DNA of 64,000 nt from contig CAWJUD010000002.1 of assembly GCA_963845975.1 (NCBI GenBank), positions 620,001 through 684,000 of the forward strand, in the 5' to 3' direction. Positions 8,565 through 19,249 of the stretch are shown here, piece by piece. A model generated the notes under the pieces. It did no database searches and was not told the DNA's origin. It worked only from the letters and a program-made list of their open reading frames with translations. The stretch is from JBEKIK01 sp963845975 (GTDB lineage: Bacteria; Planctomycetota; Planctomycetia; Pirellulales; Thermoguttaceae). Within the stretch, counting starts at the first letter, position 1; each line of letters begins with the position of its first letter. A program made the position numbers and the translations under genes.

Positions 8565-9711
8565 CTATCCCACCTGACCACGGACATCCGATTGACCGCC
8601 GCCGCAAATATGCTCGTGCACCTGATCGAACTCCTCGTGATCGCGGAAGTGGATCACCAGCTTACCGCGTCCCCGGGCGTTGGCGGTGATTTGCACCTTT
8701 TTAAGCCCCAGTGCGGTGCGGAATTCCTGCTCCAGCGCGGCCAGATGTTCGTTTTGGCCCCGGGCGATTTTCGACGAACGTCCTTCGCGATCGACCACGG
8801 CCAAGGGCTCCTGATCGGCGGCGTCGATCATCTGCTGCACCAGCATCTCGGTCTGGCGCACGTTCAGCCCCTCGCGTTTGATCCGCGCGGCAAAATTCAA
8901 TCTGCTCGCGTTCGTCGCCCAAGGGCAAAAGCGCCCGGGCGTGGCCGGGCGTTAATTCGCCCCGGCGCAGGGCGTCTTGCACCGCCCCGGGCAGTTCCAA
9001 GAGGCGGATCAGGTTCGCAATCGTCGAACGATCCAGATTCAACCGCGACGCCAGTTCTTCCTGCGTGGAACCGTACTGTTCCAGATAACGCTGAAAACAA
9101 GCCGCTTTTTCCAGGGCGTTGAGATCCTTGCGCTGTAGATTTTCGACGATGGCCAGTTCGGCCGTTTGGCGGTCGTCGGCCTCGACGATATTGACCGGCA
9201 CTTCGCTCCACCCGGCCTGCACCGCCGCCCGCAGCCTGCGCTCGCCAGCAATAATTTGATAGCGGTCGTTAACGCGGCGGACCACAACCGGTTGCAACAA
9301 GCCATGGGCCGAAATGCTTTCGGAGAGCTTTTGTATTTCGTTCCCATCGAAATCCTGACGCGGTTGGTTTGGATTGCCGTCGATCTGATCGATCCGCACT
9401 CGCGGGGGATCAGTCTGCGCCAGTGTCGCCGCCGCCTGAACCGGCTGGCCAAAGGCCTGGCCGGCCGGCTGCTCCGGAGGTGCATTTATCGCAGGCGAGG
9501 AATTTCCGCCCGGATATTCGAAAAAATCGGGCGGGGGCGCCGGACGAGGATGCGGCGCAATGCCGATGGGTTCTTCTTTCCCTTGTTCTGTTGGGGCGTC
9601 AAGGGGATTGGGCCCGCGATTATATTGCGCCGGCAAGGCGGATTCATTTCGCCCGGAAATTTGCCCTAAAAGCGCTTCCAAGCCGCGGCCTAGTCGTTTT
9701 TCCTTACTCAC
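8565..9711 (-). CDS. parB: ParB chromosome-partitioning protein, frameshifted near 8899
   Basis: The N-terminal part starts at a GTG (9711) with GGAGG eight bases upstream and overlaps the parA stop. It shows KRLGRGLEALLG, then the CTP-binding/ParB core QIIAGERRLRAAVQAGWSEV, AIVENLQRKDLNALEKA and the HTH QEELASRLNLDRSTIANLIR. At LGDEREQIEF the frame breaks: an extra T in a TTTT run shifts it. The C-terminal dimerisation region continues in the next frame as AARIKREGLNVRQTEMLVQQ up to 8565. Read as written, the protein loses its C-terminal domain. parS-binding and segregation function is expected if the extra base is an error. Confidence 0.88.
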
Positions 9712-10450
9712 GTTCAAGCACCTCCATGCAAAGTTCTATATATGCCCGAGTGCCCCTTGACCGGGGCGCGTAATCGATCACCGGTTTTCCGTGGCTGGGC
9801 GCTTCCGAGACCGCCACGTCGCGGGGAACGACCGTGCGAAACACGATCTCCCCGAAAAAATCCCGCACTTCCTCGTCCACTTCATGCGTCAGTTCCAGCG
9901 TGTGGTCGTACATCGTCAGCACGATGCCGCCGAACCGGAGTCGATTCGGTTCGTTCTGCATCACGTCGCGGATGACCTCGATCATCTGCGCCAGCCCTTC
10001 CATGGCGAAATATTCGCACTGGATGGGCATGAAAACCTCCGTCGAACTGGCCAGGGCTGTGCGCGTGAGCGGCCCAAGCGACGGCGGACAATCGATCAAT
10101 ACAAAATCATAAGCGTTAAAACCCCCGGACAACTGCTCTCGCAACCGCGCGGTTTGACGCCGGTCGTCGCGGGTCAATGCCTCCACGTCGCGAAAACTCC
10201 GGCTGCCGGGCAGGAGATCCAAACCAGTCACGTCGCTCTGACATACGCCCTGACGCAACGGCGCACAGGCGACCAGCGGATGATCGTTGGTCGGCTGCCG
10301 GCCCAATCCCGTAGTGGCATTGCACTGCGGATCAAGGTCGACCAGCAAGGTCCGCGACCCGGCCTTGGCCAGCCCCGCCGCCAGATTAACGGCGGTCGTG
10401 GTCTTGCCCACCCCGCCTTTCTGATTGGCCACGGAAAATATCCGAACCAC
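9704..10450 (-). CDS. parA: ParA/Soj chromosome-partitioning ATPase
   Basis: 248 residues with the deviant Walker A KGGVGKTTTAVNLA near the N-terminus, the switch VDLDPQCNATTGLG and Walker B FVLIDCPPSLGPLT. The GTG start (10450) follows AAGGAGG closely. It is a MinD/ParA ATPase that moves ParB-parS complexes during chromosome segregation. Its last codons overlap the parB start, so the two are translationally coupled. Confidence 0.92.
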   Translation of the reverse strand: MVRIFSVANQKGGVGKTTTAVNLAAGLAKAGSRTLLVDLDPQCNATTGLGRQPTNDHPLVACAPLRQGVCQSDVTGLDLLPGSRSFRDVEALTRDDRRQTARLREQLSGGFNAYDFVLIDCPPSLGPLTRTALASSTEVFMPIQCEYFAMEGLAQMIEVIRDVMQNEPNRLRFGGIVLTMYDHTLELTHEVDEEVRDFFGEIVFRTVVPRDVAVSEAPSHGKPVIDYAPRSRGTRAYIELCMEVLERE

Positions 10451-10519
10451 ACCCGGCCTCCTTGCCTATCCGCGCTCTCCGGCACCGGGCACAAATGCTC
10501 GGGCAAAACATTTAAAATC

Positions 10520-10618
10520 GTCCCCTCTCCCTCCGGGAGAAAAAAGTATGTCCCCTCTCCCTCCAGGAGAAAAAAGTCTGTCCCCTCTCCCTCCGGGAGA
10601 GGGCTAGGGTGAGGGCGT
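10520..10618. repeat. 30-bp tandem array, three copies, of the CCCTCTCCCTCCGGGAG element
   Basis: Three units begin at 10520, 10550 and 10580 with exact 30-base spacing: GTCCCCTCTCCCTCCGGGAG plus an AAAAAAGTAT-type spacer. The last unit ends in the longer palindromic form GGGAGAGGGCTAGGGTGAGG. It is a known type of dispersed bacterial repeat. There is no spacer diversity and no cas gene, so it is not a CRISPR array. The rest of the parA upstream region holds nothing clear. Confidence 0.85.
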
Positions 10619-10811
10619 ATTCATCGCGGCGGATTGTAACCACGGATGCCAATCCAATGAAATGTCAATTTCGGGCATCGGAATTCGAGAATCGGGGCAT
10701 ATTTTCCGTTTAGCCGCGAGCGGGCACCACGCAAAGCATGGTCGGCGAGCGTGAGATACTAATTAGCGATAGGGGGCCATGAAAATTTCTCATTTTCCAC
10801 GAAACATCCCC

Positions 10812-10850
10812 TTGACTAAACCAATCTAAGTGGTATATTGATCTATACCA
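10812..10850 (+). promoter_or_regulatory. Promoter with GntR-type palindromic operator
   Basis: TTGACT (10812-10817) and TATATT (10834-10839) are spaced by 16 bases as a sigma-70 promoter. A perfect inverted repeat, TGGTATA and TATACCA separated by TTGATC (10831-10850), covers the -10. This is the arrangement expected for autorepression by the YtrA-like GntR protein encoded 22 bases downstream. Confidence 0.75.
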
Positions 10851-10871
10851 GTAGATCAGTGGACCAAAACA

Positions 10872-11237
10872 ATGCGTATCGACCCCTCCAGCCAGGTGCC
10901 CGTTTTCAAGCAGATTGCCGATTATCTGCGGAGCTCGATTGCCGCCGGAATCTATCGCACGGACGAGGCCTTGCCATCCAAACGCGTGCTGGGCATGAAA
11001 TTGGGTGTTAACCCCCATACCGTCCAACACGCTTACGAGGACTTGCAAAAGGAGGGGCTTGTCCAGGCCCGAAAAGGCTCGGGCATGTACGTAGCCGAAT
11101 CGGGCATCGGCCTTGCCCAAACCAATAGCGAACGGACTTGTTTCCAACTCCTGGACCGGGCCTTCCGCATAGCCCGCGAGGCCGGCCTTTCTGAAGATCA
11201 AATACGAAATCTCGTGGAAAGGGCCATAAAACCATGA
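10872..11237 (+). CDS. GntR family regulator, YtrA type
   Basis: 121 residues: an N-terminal winged helix (VPVFKQIADYLRSSIAAGIY then LPSKRVLGMKLGVNPHTVQH and GLVQARKGSGMYV) and a short C-terminal helical dimerisation segment instead of a ligand domain. This is the layout of YtrA-subfamily repressors, which usually control an adjoining ABC transporter operon. Here an ABC ATPase and permease follow immediately, and a palindrome overlaps the promoter. Confidence 0.9.
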   Translation: MRIDPSSQVPVFKQIADYLRSSIAAGIYRTDEALPSKRVLGMKLGVNPHTVQHAYEDLQKEGLVQARKGSGMYVAESGIGLAQTNSERTCFQLLDRAFRIAREAGLSEDQIRNLVERAIKP

Positions 11238-11247
11238 TTAAGATACT

Positions 11248-11320
11248 GTCCCCTCTCCCGACCAACCGACCATGCTACGCATGGTGCCCGTCGGTGCCCG
11301 GAGAGGGTTAGGGTGAGGGC
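11248..11320. repeat. Nested palindromic repeats between the regulator and ABC genes
   Basis: The outer arms CCCCTCTCC and GGAGAGGGTTAGGGTGAGGG belong to the repeat at 10520-10618. Their loop is replaced by a second repeat type, GACCATGC / GCATGGTGCC plus CGACC-type flanks, related to elements near 32760, 32880 and 63240. It looks like one mobile repeat inserted into another. Confidence 0.65.
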
Positions 11321-11398
11321 TGCTTGACCAAAACCGAAAACCAAACTTAGCACTATATCTGGGAATTTGCCATACTTTCCATGTTGGAGAGAAAAACC

Positions 11399-12286
11399 AT
11401 GATTAAGGCCGAAAACCTCACCAAGCACTATCGCCAGCTCGTCGCGGTCGACAACGTCACCCTGGAAATTCCCAAGGGTTGCGTGTTCGGGCTGATCGGC
11501 CCCAACGGCGCGGGAAAAACAACACTCATCAAGATGCTGATGGGCCTGACTAAAATAACCGCCGGCCGGGCAACCGTGATCGGGCTCGATGCCTGCCGCC
11601 AACCCGATCGAATTCACCGGCTAGTGGGCTACGTCCCTGAAACGCACACTATCTATCGCTGGATGCGGGTAAGCCAGGTCATTCGCTTTTGCCGCGCGTT
11701 CCGCGACACCTGGAACGATAAACTATGCGGCGAACTTTTAAGCACTTTTGAATTGGATCCAAACAAAAAAGTAAAACACCTGTCAAAGGGCATGCTCGCC
11801 AAGTTGTCGCTGCTTTTGGCCCTGGCTTACGAGCCGGAGGTGCTGATTCTGGACGAGCCCACCTCCGGCCTGGACGCCGTAATACGCGAAGAATTCGTCG
11901 ATTCCGTGCTCCAGACGATTTGCCAGCGCCAGTGCACGGTGCTATTTTCCAGCCACGCCATCGAAGACGTGGAGCGCATAGCCGACCGCGTGGGATTGAT
12001 CTTCGCCGGCCAACTGCATCTTGATACCCCGGTCCAAGACCTGCTTTCCACCACTCGCCGCGTTCGCGCGGTGCTGAAAGATGGATGCACGCCGACTACC
12101 GTTCCGGATGGAACCATCTGGCAACAGATCGACGGCCGGGAATGGCTATTGACCGTAACCAATTTCACCGCCGACACAATCCCCCGCCTGCAAGCCGCCG
12201 GTGGCGTGGAAAACATCCAAGTCGAAGAAATCGGCCTCACCCAATTTTTCAAAGACTACGTCAAAGGACGGAGGGCCAAAAAATGA
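11399..12286 (+). CDS. ABC transporter ATP-binding protein
   Basis: The ATG at 11399 (MIKAENLTKHYRQ) is preferred over the one at 11381 because GGAGAG precedes it. Walker A is GPNGAGKTTLIKML, the signature is a KHLSKGMLAKLSL variant, Walker B is PEVLILDEPTSGLD, and the H-loop is LFSSHAIED. The C-terminal 80 residues are the usual extension of exporter ATPases. It pairs with the permease that overlaps its stop codon. The substrate is unknown; YtrA-type systems often handle cell-envelope stress or peptides. Confidence 0.92.
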   Translation: MIKAENLTKHYRQLVAVDNVTLEIPKGCVFGLIGPNGAGKTTLIKMLMGLTKITAGRATVIGLDACRQPDRIHRLVGYVPETHTIYRWMRVSQVIRFCRAFRDTWNDKLCGELLSTFELDPNKKVKHLSKGMLAKLSLLLALAYEPEVLILDEPTSGLDAVIREEFVDSVLQTICQRQCTVLFSSHAIEDVERIADRVGLIFAGQLHLDTPVQDLLSTTRRVRAVLKDGCTPTTVPDGTIWQQIDGREWLLTVTNFTADTIPRLQAAGGVENIQVEEIGLTQFFKDYVKGRRAKK

Positions 12287-12942
12287 TTCCGGAAATGAGA
12301 ATGCTGCTGTGGAAAGATTACCGGCTGAGCAGAATGTGCCTTATTGCCGGAATTATCTTTATTATCATTCCATATATGTTTCTATTAGATCCCTATCTCC
12401 GCGGATACGTTTTCAATAATGCTTGGCAATTTAGCACTATGTTGTCGCAGCTTATCATAGCGCTTTTAGCCGGAAATATAATTGTGTGTGAACGGGCCGA
12501 TCGTTCCTCCGCATTTCTTGCCTTTCAAGGCGTTTCAAGAAAAAAGATCATATCCAGCAAGCTAATAATTTGCACAATAGTATTCATATCGATCTGTGCA
12601 ATTTCTTACGTGCTAAGTCTCTGGTTGAAATTGTTTATATTTACGCGCAGCGATTTGGAGGATATTAGAGAGGTTCAATATTACTCTTATTATATAGTCG
12701 GCTTTTGTATTTTCGGTTCTTGCTGGTTGTTGTCATGTTTGTTGCCGAGTACGATATCCGCAATTGTATTTGGACTATTAGCCCCTTTTTTCAATGCATG
12801 CATACTGATCGCAATCCATTATTATTTTAATTGGCTCTCTCCATTTGAGTTCGCTTATTGGTTTTTGGCTCTCGACATCGCGGTTGGTTTAATATCGCTA
12901 GTGGCCGGTACGTGGTATTTTCTCAAGAGCAAGGAATCGTAG
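12283..12942 (+). CDS. ABC transporter permease
   Basis: 219 residues starting at the ATG in the ATGA overlap with the ATPase stop (12283). Six hydrophobic segments are visible, for example MCLIAGIIFIIIPYMFLL, LIICTIVFISICAISYVL, SYYIVGFCIFGSCWLL and AVGLISLVAGTWYFL. It resembles ABC-2 type permeases; it has no domain beyond the membrane part. Its codon use is more AT-rich than its neighbour. It is the third gene of the GntR-ABC operon. Confidence 0.85.
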   Translation: MIPEMRMLLWKDYRLSRMCLIAGIIFIIIPYMFLLDPYLRGYVFNNAWQFSTMLSQLIIALLAGNIIVCERADRSSAFLAFQGVSRKKIISSKLIICTIVFISICAISYVLSLWLKLFIFTRSDLEDIREVQYYSYYIVGFCIFGSCWLLSCLLPSTISAIVFGLLAPFFNACILIAIHYYFNWLSPFEFAYWFLALDIAVGLISLVAGTWYFLKSKES

Positions 12943-12988
12943 GGCGGAGAATCTCACGGTCTAACCCAGGCGTTTGGACTTTTCTCTA

Positions 12989-13192
12989 GCCCATGCGTTT
13001 ACGCATGGGATGGGGGGGATTTTCACAACATCTTCCATCCAACCCCTTTAGGGGCGGCCGAAACCGGAGGAACCCCGTGAACGGGGTTGACATTAAAATT
13101 ACGATCACAGCTTCCGGTCCCCTGGGCTAGATAAAACGGTCCCGCATAAACGCCTAAGACAGACAAAAACTTGCGAAACCGCAAGCGGTTTC
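12989..13192. repeat. Cluster of palindromic repeats
   Basis: Three hairpins: CCCATGCG / CGCATGGG (12989-13010), CCCCGT / ACGGGG (about 13074-13089), and GAAACCGC-AA-GCGGTTTC (13175-13192). The last recurs exactly at 33763-33780 and nearly at 7756-7773. No gene is seen in 12943-13262. Confidence 0.7.
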
Positions 13193-13262
13193 TTGGTGAA
13201 GCCCGAAGTTGGGTCAATCCGCGGGAATTTTGTCAGTCGCGCCGAATTTATTAAAATGTGTG

Positions 13263-15145
13263 TTACAAATATTGCACGCGCCTGCGATGGTCATCGACCG
13301 GACTTCTCTCGCTTTTCGCATCCACAAGACGGCCGCGATTGAACATCAAAACAAATGCCGCCAGGGCTTCGGCCCTTACCGTAACGTCGGTCTTTTCGGA
13401 ATCCGGAAGCACCGGAATCCCGGCCTTCTCGGCTTTGATATCCCCGAAGGATTTTTGGGCCATGTAAGCATCAACGGCATCAAATCGCCGATCCGGCACG
13501 GATATACCGGCCGCCAAGTCGGCTTGGTGGACCGTACTGGCGACTAACCCCAGTGAATCGGCCCCCGGCATCGTGCCAACCCACGCCTGACGCCCCGCCG
13601 GCGTTTCATTTAAAGAGGTCTCGCTCGCATCGCCGAAAATACTGGTCGCATTAAGCCCGTCCATCTCGGCCGCCGATTGCAGATTGGATACATGTAAAAC
13701 TTCTCCGGCATCCTTCGACCAAAGCGGCATATCAGCACTTATACCCGAGCCAATCGTACCGTTTGCATTGGGTAAAGAAATCGCTCCGGCCGGCATATCG
13801 GCATGTGCCGCCGATGCTAAATCCAGGGAAGACGAAGAAGCCGCCGGCAGGTTTATCGCGAAAACCATCTCCGCGCTTGTCGTGGCCCGTCCGGACAACA
13901 AGTCCCTGACCGACAATACCGTCCTATCGGAAGGAGCGGCCGAATTGGCCGTGACAGTTGCCGATGTCCCGCCCAATGCAGAGACTATGTTTTGAACTTG
14001 CGGGCTTCCCAAGCCGGTGACCAGGTCGTAGCCAGTGCCGGCTCGATTGCGCCCGGCCGTGCCGCTGGTAATGTCATGGAAATCGGTGGAATAGGATTGC
14101 TGTGTATCGAGCGAGTAAAGATCGGACACGGTATTTGTCAACGAAGCCAAACCATTGCCCGCCCTGACTTGGTTGACGATCGCAATCAGTCCCGCCCATT
14201 GCGGCGCCCTGCGCTGGTGCCGCCGATTGCATACCAGCCTCGATAGCCGTAGGTGTCATAAACGAAGAATCCCGTGCTTGGATTGGCGTCGAAGGCCACG
14301 TCGGGCGAACTGCGCCGCCCGCTGCTTTGCACCGCATACTGCCAACTGGGTTCCTTTTCGAACGAGCTGTAACCGCCTCCGCTGCCGCTCCAGCTTTTTT
14401 CGCTGCCGTAAGAATAAGTGCCGTTGGCGCTGGATACTATGGTTAGCGACGTTCCGCCCACGCTCAGCACGTAGGGCGAAACGGCCGGCCAAATGGTCCT
14501 TCCGCCCGAGTCGCCCGAGGAAGCTACAAAGGTTACGCCCGGGTGCAATTGCGGCGAGAAATGGCTGTCGTAAGACGTCTCGCTGGAAAACTCGCTGGCG
14601 CCCCAACTCATCGATACGACTTTTGCCGCCGAAGACGCATAGTCGACCGCTGCCAGCAGATCGCTCAAGTAACTCGAGTTGGCCTCGACCAGAAGTATCT
14701 TTGCCGCCGGCGCCACGGCGTGCGCCCACTCCACGTCCAGCGCGATCTCCAGCCCCCAGCCGCTATTTGCGGTGGGCAGTTGCGTCTGGCTTCCGTTTTG
14801 ATTTACCTTCTGAAAAAGCGGATCGGGCAGGCCGAACGTCGAGTCGAAAGTCTTCAGATCGCTTAGGATGTTGGGATCGTCGTAGGCGTCGACGATGGCA
14901 ATAGTCTGGCCCGCGCCATTGGCGCTTATGTTGCTGAAACCGTATGCCTGGCGGATCTCGGCGGGCGTATAGGGCGCCGATACGTTGACCACCGCCTGCG
15001 CCAGCGGACTGGCCGTGATTTCAGGCAGGCCGCTTGCCGAAAGCAGGCTCCGCGTTTCCAGCGGTTCAAAAATACATTTTCGACGGCCGATTATCCCCCT
15101 TTTCGACAACTTACTCCTACAACGGCGGTCAAACAACGAGAACAT
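13263..15145 (-). CDS. Secreted S53 (sedolisin) peptidase with LEPR-type N-terminus, frameshifted near 14196
   Basis: The ATG at 15145 follows GAGGAGG. After a basic start comes CIFEPLETRSLLSASG, the planctomycete LEPR-xLL type sequence. The peptidase domain shows the Glu and Asp in WGLEIALDVEWAHAVAP, the oxyanion-side SSGDSGG and the catalytic serine in GGTSAG. Directly after that serine one base is missing, and the correct sequence (APQWAGLIAIVNQVRAGNGL) continues in another frame, reaching the calcium site DITSG...GTGYDLVTGLGSP and a 200-residue tail that ends at 13263. Read as written the enzyme stops at about 319 residues. It would be an acid-acting serine-carboxyl endopeptidase outside the cytoplasm. 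Confidence 0.85.
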
Positions 15146-15755
15146 AAATTCCTCCTCTCTGAACCGAAATTATTATCAAGAGCCTCTACAACGCAAATAC
15201 ACATTCGGAATTACCTTTCTATTTTGGTTGGAGCAATGGCGCCAACATAGAAATTAAAAATTCTCCCATGCTTAACATATTTTATTCACTGAACGTTAGA
15301 AAATGCTAAAAGGTTCGATTTTTTTAATAAGGTTTTTTTATTGACATGCTGCAATTGTCAATATTCAGCGTCTTCTAAAAAAATCCGCATCTGTAGGCAC
15401 TTATCCGATAAAGCGAAGGAGCACGTCAACGAAATTTTGAATTGCGGTAATTCAGAAAACCGCTAAACATTAAATTAGGCGGATTGGCCAGAGTAGGAGG
15501 GCGGGCCTTGGTTGTTTTTTTGAAAAATGATTTCACTAATGAGATAACCTTTATATTTAACAAGCCCCAGGATTTTCGACGTAGAGCGTGAAACACCAGG
15601 CCGAAAGCGCAAGCGAGGGAAACACGCTTGTTCACCCTCTTTTGACCGCCCTAGCTTGCTCCCCTTCGCTTGACCACCCACCCTCGTTTGACCGCCCTAG
15701 CTAGCGCTTCGGGCTAGTGTAAATTCATGGGTAATGCGGGATAGAGCAGGCCCTA
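15146..15755. repeat. Intergenic region with planctomycete-type repeats
   Basis: From 15596 to 15720 there are repeats of the form CCGAAAGCGCAAGCGAGGG, CACCCTC-TTTGACCGCCCTAGC and GCTAGCGCTTCGGGCTAG, which resemble dispersed intergenic elements of Pirellulales-like genomes. The stretch 15146-15470 is AT-rich and contains the S53 promoter region. No supported gene is present. Confidence 0.55.
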
Positions 15756-18700
15756 TTATGCGGCTTCGTGTTTGGACACTTTGCCATCAGGCATTTGGCC
15801 GGGCGGAATCCAAGTCGCTCCTGCCGCGCCGACCGCGGACGCCGACTGCGGCCAATTTATATCCATGGTCCGCACGTGGATGTCCTGTTGGGGGAAGGCG
15901 ATTTCGATGCCGCTTTCGCGGAATGCGCGATCGATGGCCATGTGCAGTTCATGAATCACGCGGGAGCGGTTTTCCAGGTTCGGCAAAAAGCAACGCAAGA
16001 CAAAATCCAGGGTGCTATTGCCGAAGGCCTCGAAAGTAACCACCGGCGAGGGATCGTCCAGCACCTGGGGATGTTCCCGGGCCGCGCCATCAGCAGTTCG
16101 GCCGCCTGTTGGGTGTTGGACCCGTAGGCTATGCCCACTTTTATTTGCACGCGATTCACCTTGTCCGAGAGGGTCCAATTCAGCACCCGGCCGGTGATCA
16201 CGTCTTTATTGGGAATGATCAGTTCCTTGCGGTCCGAATCGACGATGGTCGTGGCCCGCATGCGGATCCGCGAAACCGTGCCGGTTACGTCGCTGATGGT
16301 GATCACGTCGCCCACGCGGATGGGGCGTTCGATGAGAATTATCAAGCCGGAAACGAAGTTGGCGAAAATTTCCTGCAAGCCGAAGCCCAATCCCACGCTC
16401 ACGGCCGCCAGCAGCCATTGGACTTTGGACCAGCCCAGCCCCACGGCGTTACAGGTAAAGACGACGCCGAAAATCGTGATTACATATCGCGACACCGTGG
16501 CCACGGCATAGCGGACCCCGGTATCCACGGGAAGATGCTGCAAAAGGGCCATTTCCAGCAAGCCGGGGATGTTCTTGGCGGCAATAAGGGTTGCGGCGAA
16601 GACCAGGATCGCCAGGCCCAGGTGGGCAAGAGTCACGGCCTCGGTCTTCACCGCCGTGCGCGTGGTGGTCGAGCCGTCGGGGGCGCTGACCGATTCCGTG
16701 ACGTTGGCGGTTGTTTTCCAGACTTCCACGCGGTTTAAAAATCCCAGGGCTGGCAGGACGTCGACCCAAATGAACCAGACGGCGAACAATCCGGCCAGCG
16801 CCAGGGAGTGTTCCACCAGGCGTCGGGTTTGGATGTTAATGGCGGCCAAATCGCCTTCGCCGTTGGGGGAAAAAGTTGAGTGCGGCGGGGCCGCGGTTTC
16901 CGGGCCCAATCCGCCCTGCAATTGCAAAGCGGCCCGGCGACGACGGGCCTTTGCCATCGATATCTTCCGCCGATTAACCAGCAACCAGCGAAGTAAAAAC
17001 GATCCCAGCAAAATCAATCCCAAAAATACATAGATTGATATTACCATCCTGGCGGCAAGCTGCTGGCTGGTGTAGTAGTAGCCTGCCACGGCCAGGCCGG
17101 CCAAAAACAGCGGCAGGAATACAATCGCCGGATACCAGACGTATCGCAAGCGATCCATCCAACTGCCGCGCCTGGAGGCCAGGTATTCCTGGAACACGCC
17201 CCTGCCGGGCCGGAGTATGCGTTGCAGGAATAAAGCCGAAAGCAACATCACGGCGATAAAACACAGCCGTCCCAGGGAATCGTTCCAGCGTTCGATTTCC
17301 CGGGCATGGAGCGCGGCGACGATAAACACCAGCGGCAAAACCACCACGTTCAACCATTTGAGATGATGCCGCAATACTTGGAGATTATGGCCGGGCCAAC
17401 CTAAATGCGCCTCGCCCAATCCCTTTGGCCGGCAGGTACTGCGCAGGAGTTCGAGGACGAAATTTACCAGGGCCGTGCTGGCCAATCCGGCGCCGATGGC
17501 CTTGCAGAATTCGGAGGCGTCCAGGGCGGCGGTCATCCGCCAGGACAGATACGCCATAAGCCCCGGCCAGACCGCAGCGATCAGGAGGGTCAAGAGCAAG
17601 GCTTCAATAGTGGGCATCATGCGGCAGCAGTTAGCCGCCGCGGCCAGATCGCCGATCTTCTGGATCTTGTTTCGCATTCGCCGCCGGCAATATAAAAGGG
17701 GGCCGAAAAGGCTTATTGCCAGCAGATAGACCGCGGGATTCTGCACTGCATCCAGGGCCAGCGCGGCGGCGATTTCCTTGATCGCATCGGGCCCGGCTAT
17801 CTTCCACAACACGCGGCCGGCATGCGTTACATCCGCCGTGCTTATAGCCGATGCGCTGGCAATCCACAGCACGCGCTCGTCGATGTAGGTGGCATAAGCC
17901 TCGGTCTGTTTTATCAATTGCCCCTCGGCGATGTCGAGATTCACGAGATAGTCGAAGTAAATGTTGTGATCCTTGAGCAGATCGTCCAGGTAGTTTTTTT
18001 CGGTTTGCAGCGACTCGCGGACCGCGTTTTCCAACTCCCGGCTATCGAGTTGCCCGGCATTGAGATCCAAACTTTGCAGCGTGGCTCGCACCTGCTGTTC
18101 CATATCGCCCAGGGCCGAACGGCGATCCTGCAATTCCAGCAAAGCCAACTGGCTTTCGCTTATTGCCGCCTGCCCGGCGATAATTTCCCGGCGATGGACG
18201 CGGACGTTGGGCAACGTTTCCCGCTGCTTGCGCAAGAGCAGACCAATGGCATTGGTCAAACCGCCGGCATCGACTTTTTCTCGAGTCCGGTCAAACTGAT
18301 CCTTTAGCGTAGTTAACTGCTGTTTGGTCTTTTCGTATTGCCGGGTGGCGTCGGCAATATGTATCACCAACTCCTTGCGGGTTTCGGCCAAGGCCGCGTT
18401 TTCATGGGCCAGGCGCTTAACGGCGGGATGTGCCCGGGCGGCGTCGAGCCGGGCCCTTTGCAACTGTTTTTCCGCCTCTTGCTGGCGGCGCCGATTCGCC
18501 GTCTCTTGCAAGCCCTTGATATCCTGCTCGGCCAAGGCAACGCGCCGGGCGAACAAGTCGCGGCGCAAGGGCAATGATTCGCCGGTGGCCTCGTAAGCGG
18601 CGATTTCCTTTTCAAGGGCCTGTATCTCACATTCCCCGGCCTTGCGCTGAGAGAGGAGCAGTGCCCGGCGCGGCCCAGTCAACGCGGCTGCTTCGTCGGC

Positions 18701-19249
18701 CGGCGCCGGGGCCTGGAGTTGTTCGTCCAACTGGGCAAGCCGATCCTTGGCGGCACTGGCCAACTTGGGTATCTCCGCCCGGCGAGTGGCTCGACGCTTG
18801 GGCTCGGCCTCCAATTCCGCCAATTGCGCCCGATATTCATCCAAATCGCTTTGCTTCTTGGAGATCAACTGATCGATTTGCGGCAAGGCGATGTTTTCCG
18901 GCGTTTCCAAGGAAGGCTTAGCCGGCATCTGGTCCAGTTCGGTTTTGGTTGCGGCCAGATCAGCGGCCGCGGAAGCCGCCATCTGTTCAAAGCGCGTGGC
19001 GCTAGCCTGCCAGGTTTGGGCGGAATCCAATTCCCGCATGGCCTGCTGATAATACTCGCGAATTTTTACCTTTACCGATTCATCCAAATCGCGCGAATCT
19101 TCGACCTGTTTCAAGCGGGCTTGAACAATCTCAAGGGAAATGCCCTCGGCCGGAGGCTTGTTCAACTTGGTCTGAGCAAAGGCTATAGATGACAATATCA
19201 GCCCGAGAACCGGCAGGAAATATCGAGAATACCGGAAAATGATCGCCAT
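15756..19249 (-). CDS. MscK/KefA-like mechanosensitive channel, frameshifted near 16092
   Basis: I use the ATG at 19249 (MAIIFRYSRYFLPVLGLILS, a signal peptide). About 500 residues of periplasmic coiled-coil follow, then some ten membrane segments and a C-terminal MscS domain: WLLAAVSVGLGFGLQEIFAN, ERPIRVGDVITI, and TIVDSDRKELIIPNKDVITG. At AAELLMA the frame breaks: one base is missing, and the correct end (AREHPQVLDDPSPVVTFEAF to DINWPQ and a short tail) is in another frame and stops at 15756. The channel should open on membrane tension to release osmolytes. Confidence 0.87.

Noticed and set aside
8899..8899. Programmed ribosomal frameshift in parB
   Set aside because: Seven genes of unrelated function have single-base breaks and no slippery heptamer plus pseudoknot was seen at this site, so error or decay is simpler.
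10520..10618. Short regular 30-base tandem array that might be a CRISPR
   Set aside because: The copies are nearly identical with no unique spacers, there are no cas genes nearby, and the unit is a known dispersed palindromic repeat.
15426..15681. Short minus-strand ORFs in the repeat region
   Set aside because: They are composed of intergenic repeats with no conserved features.
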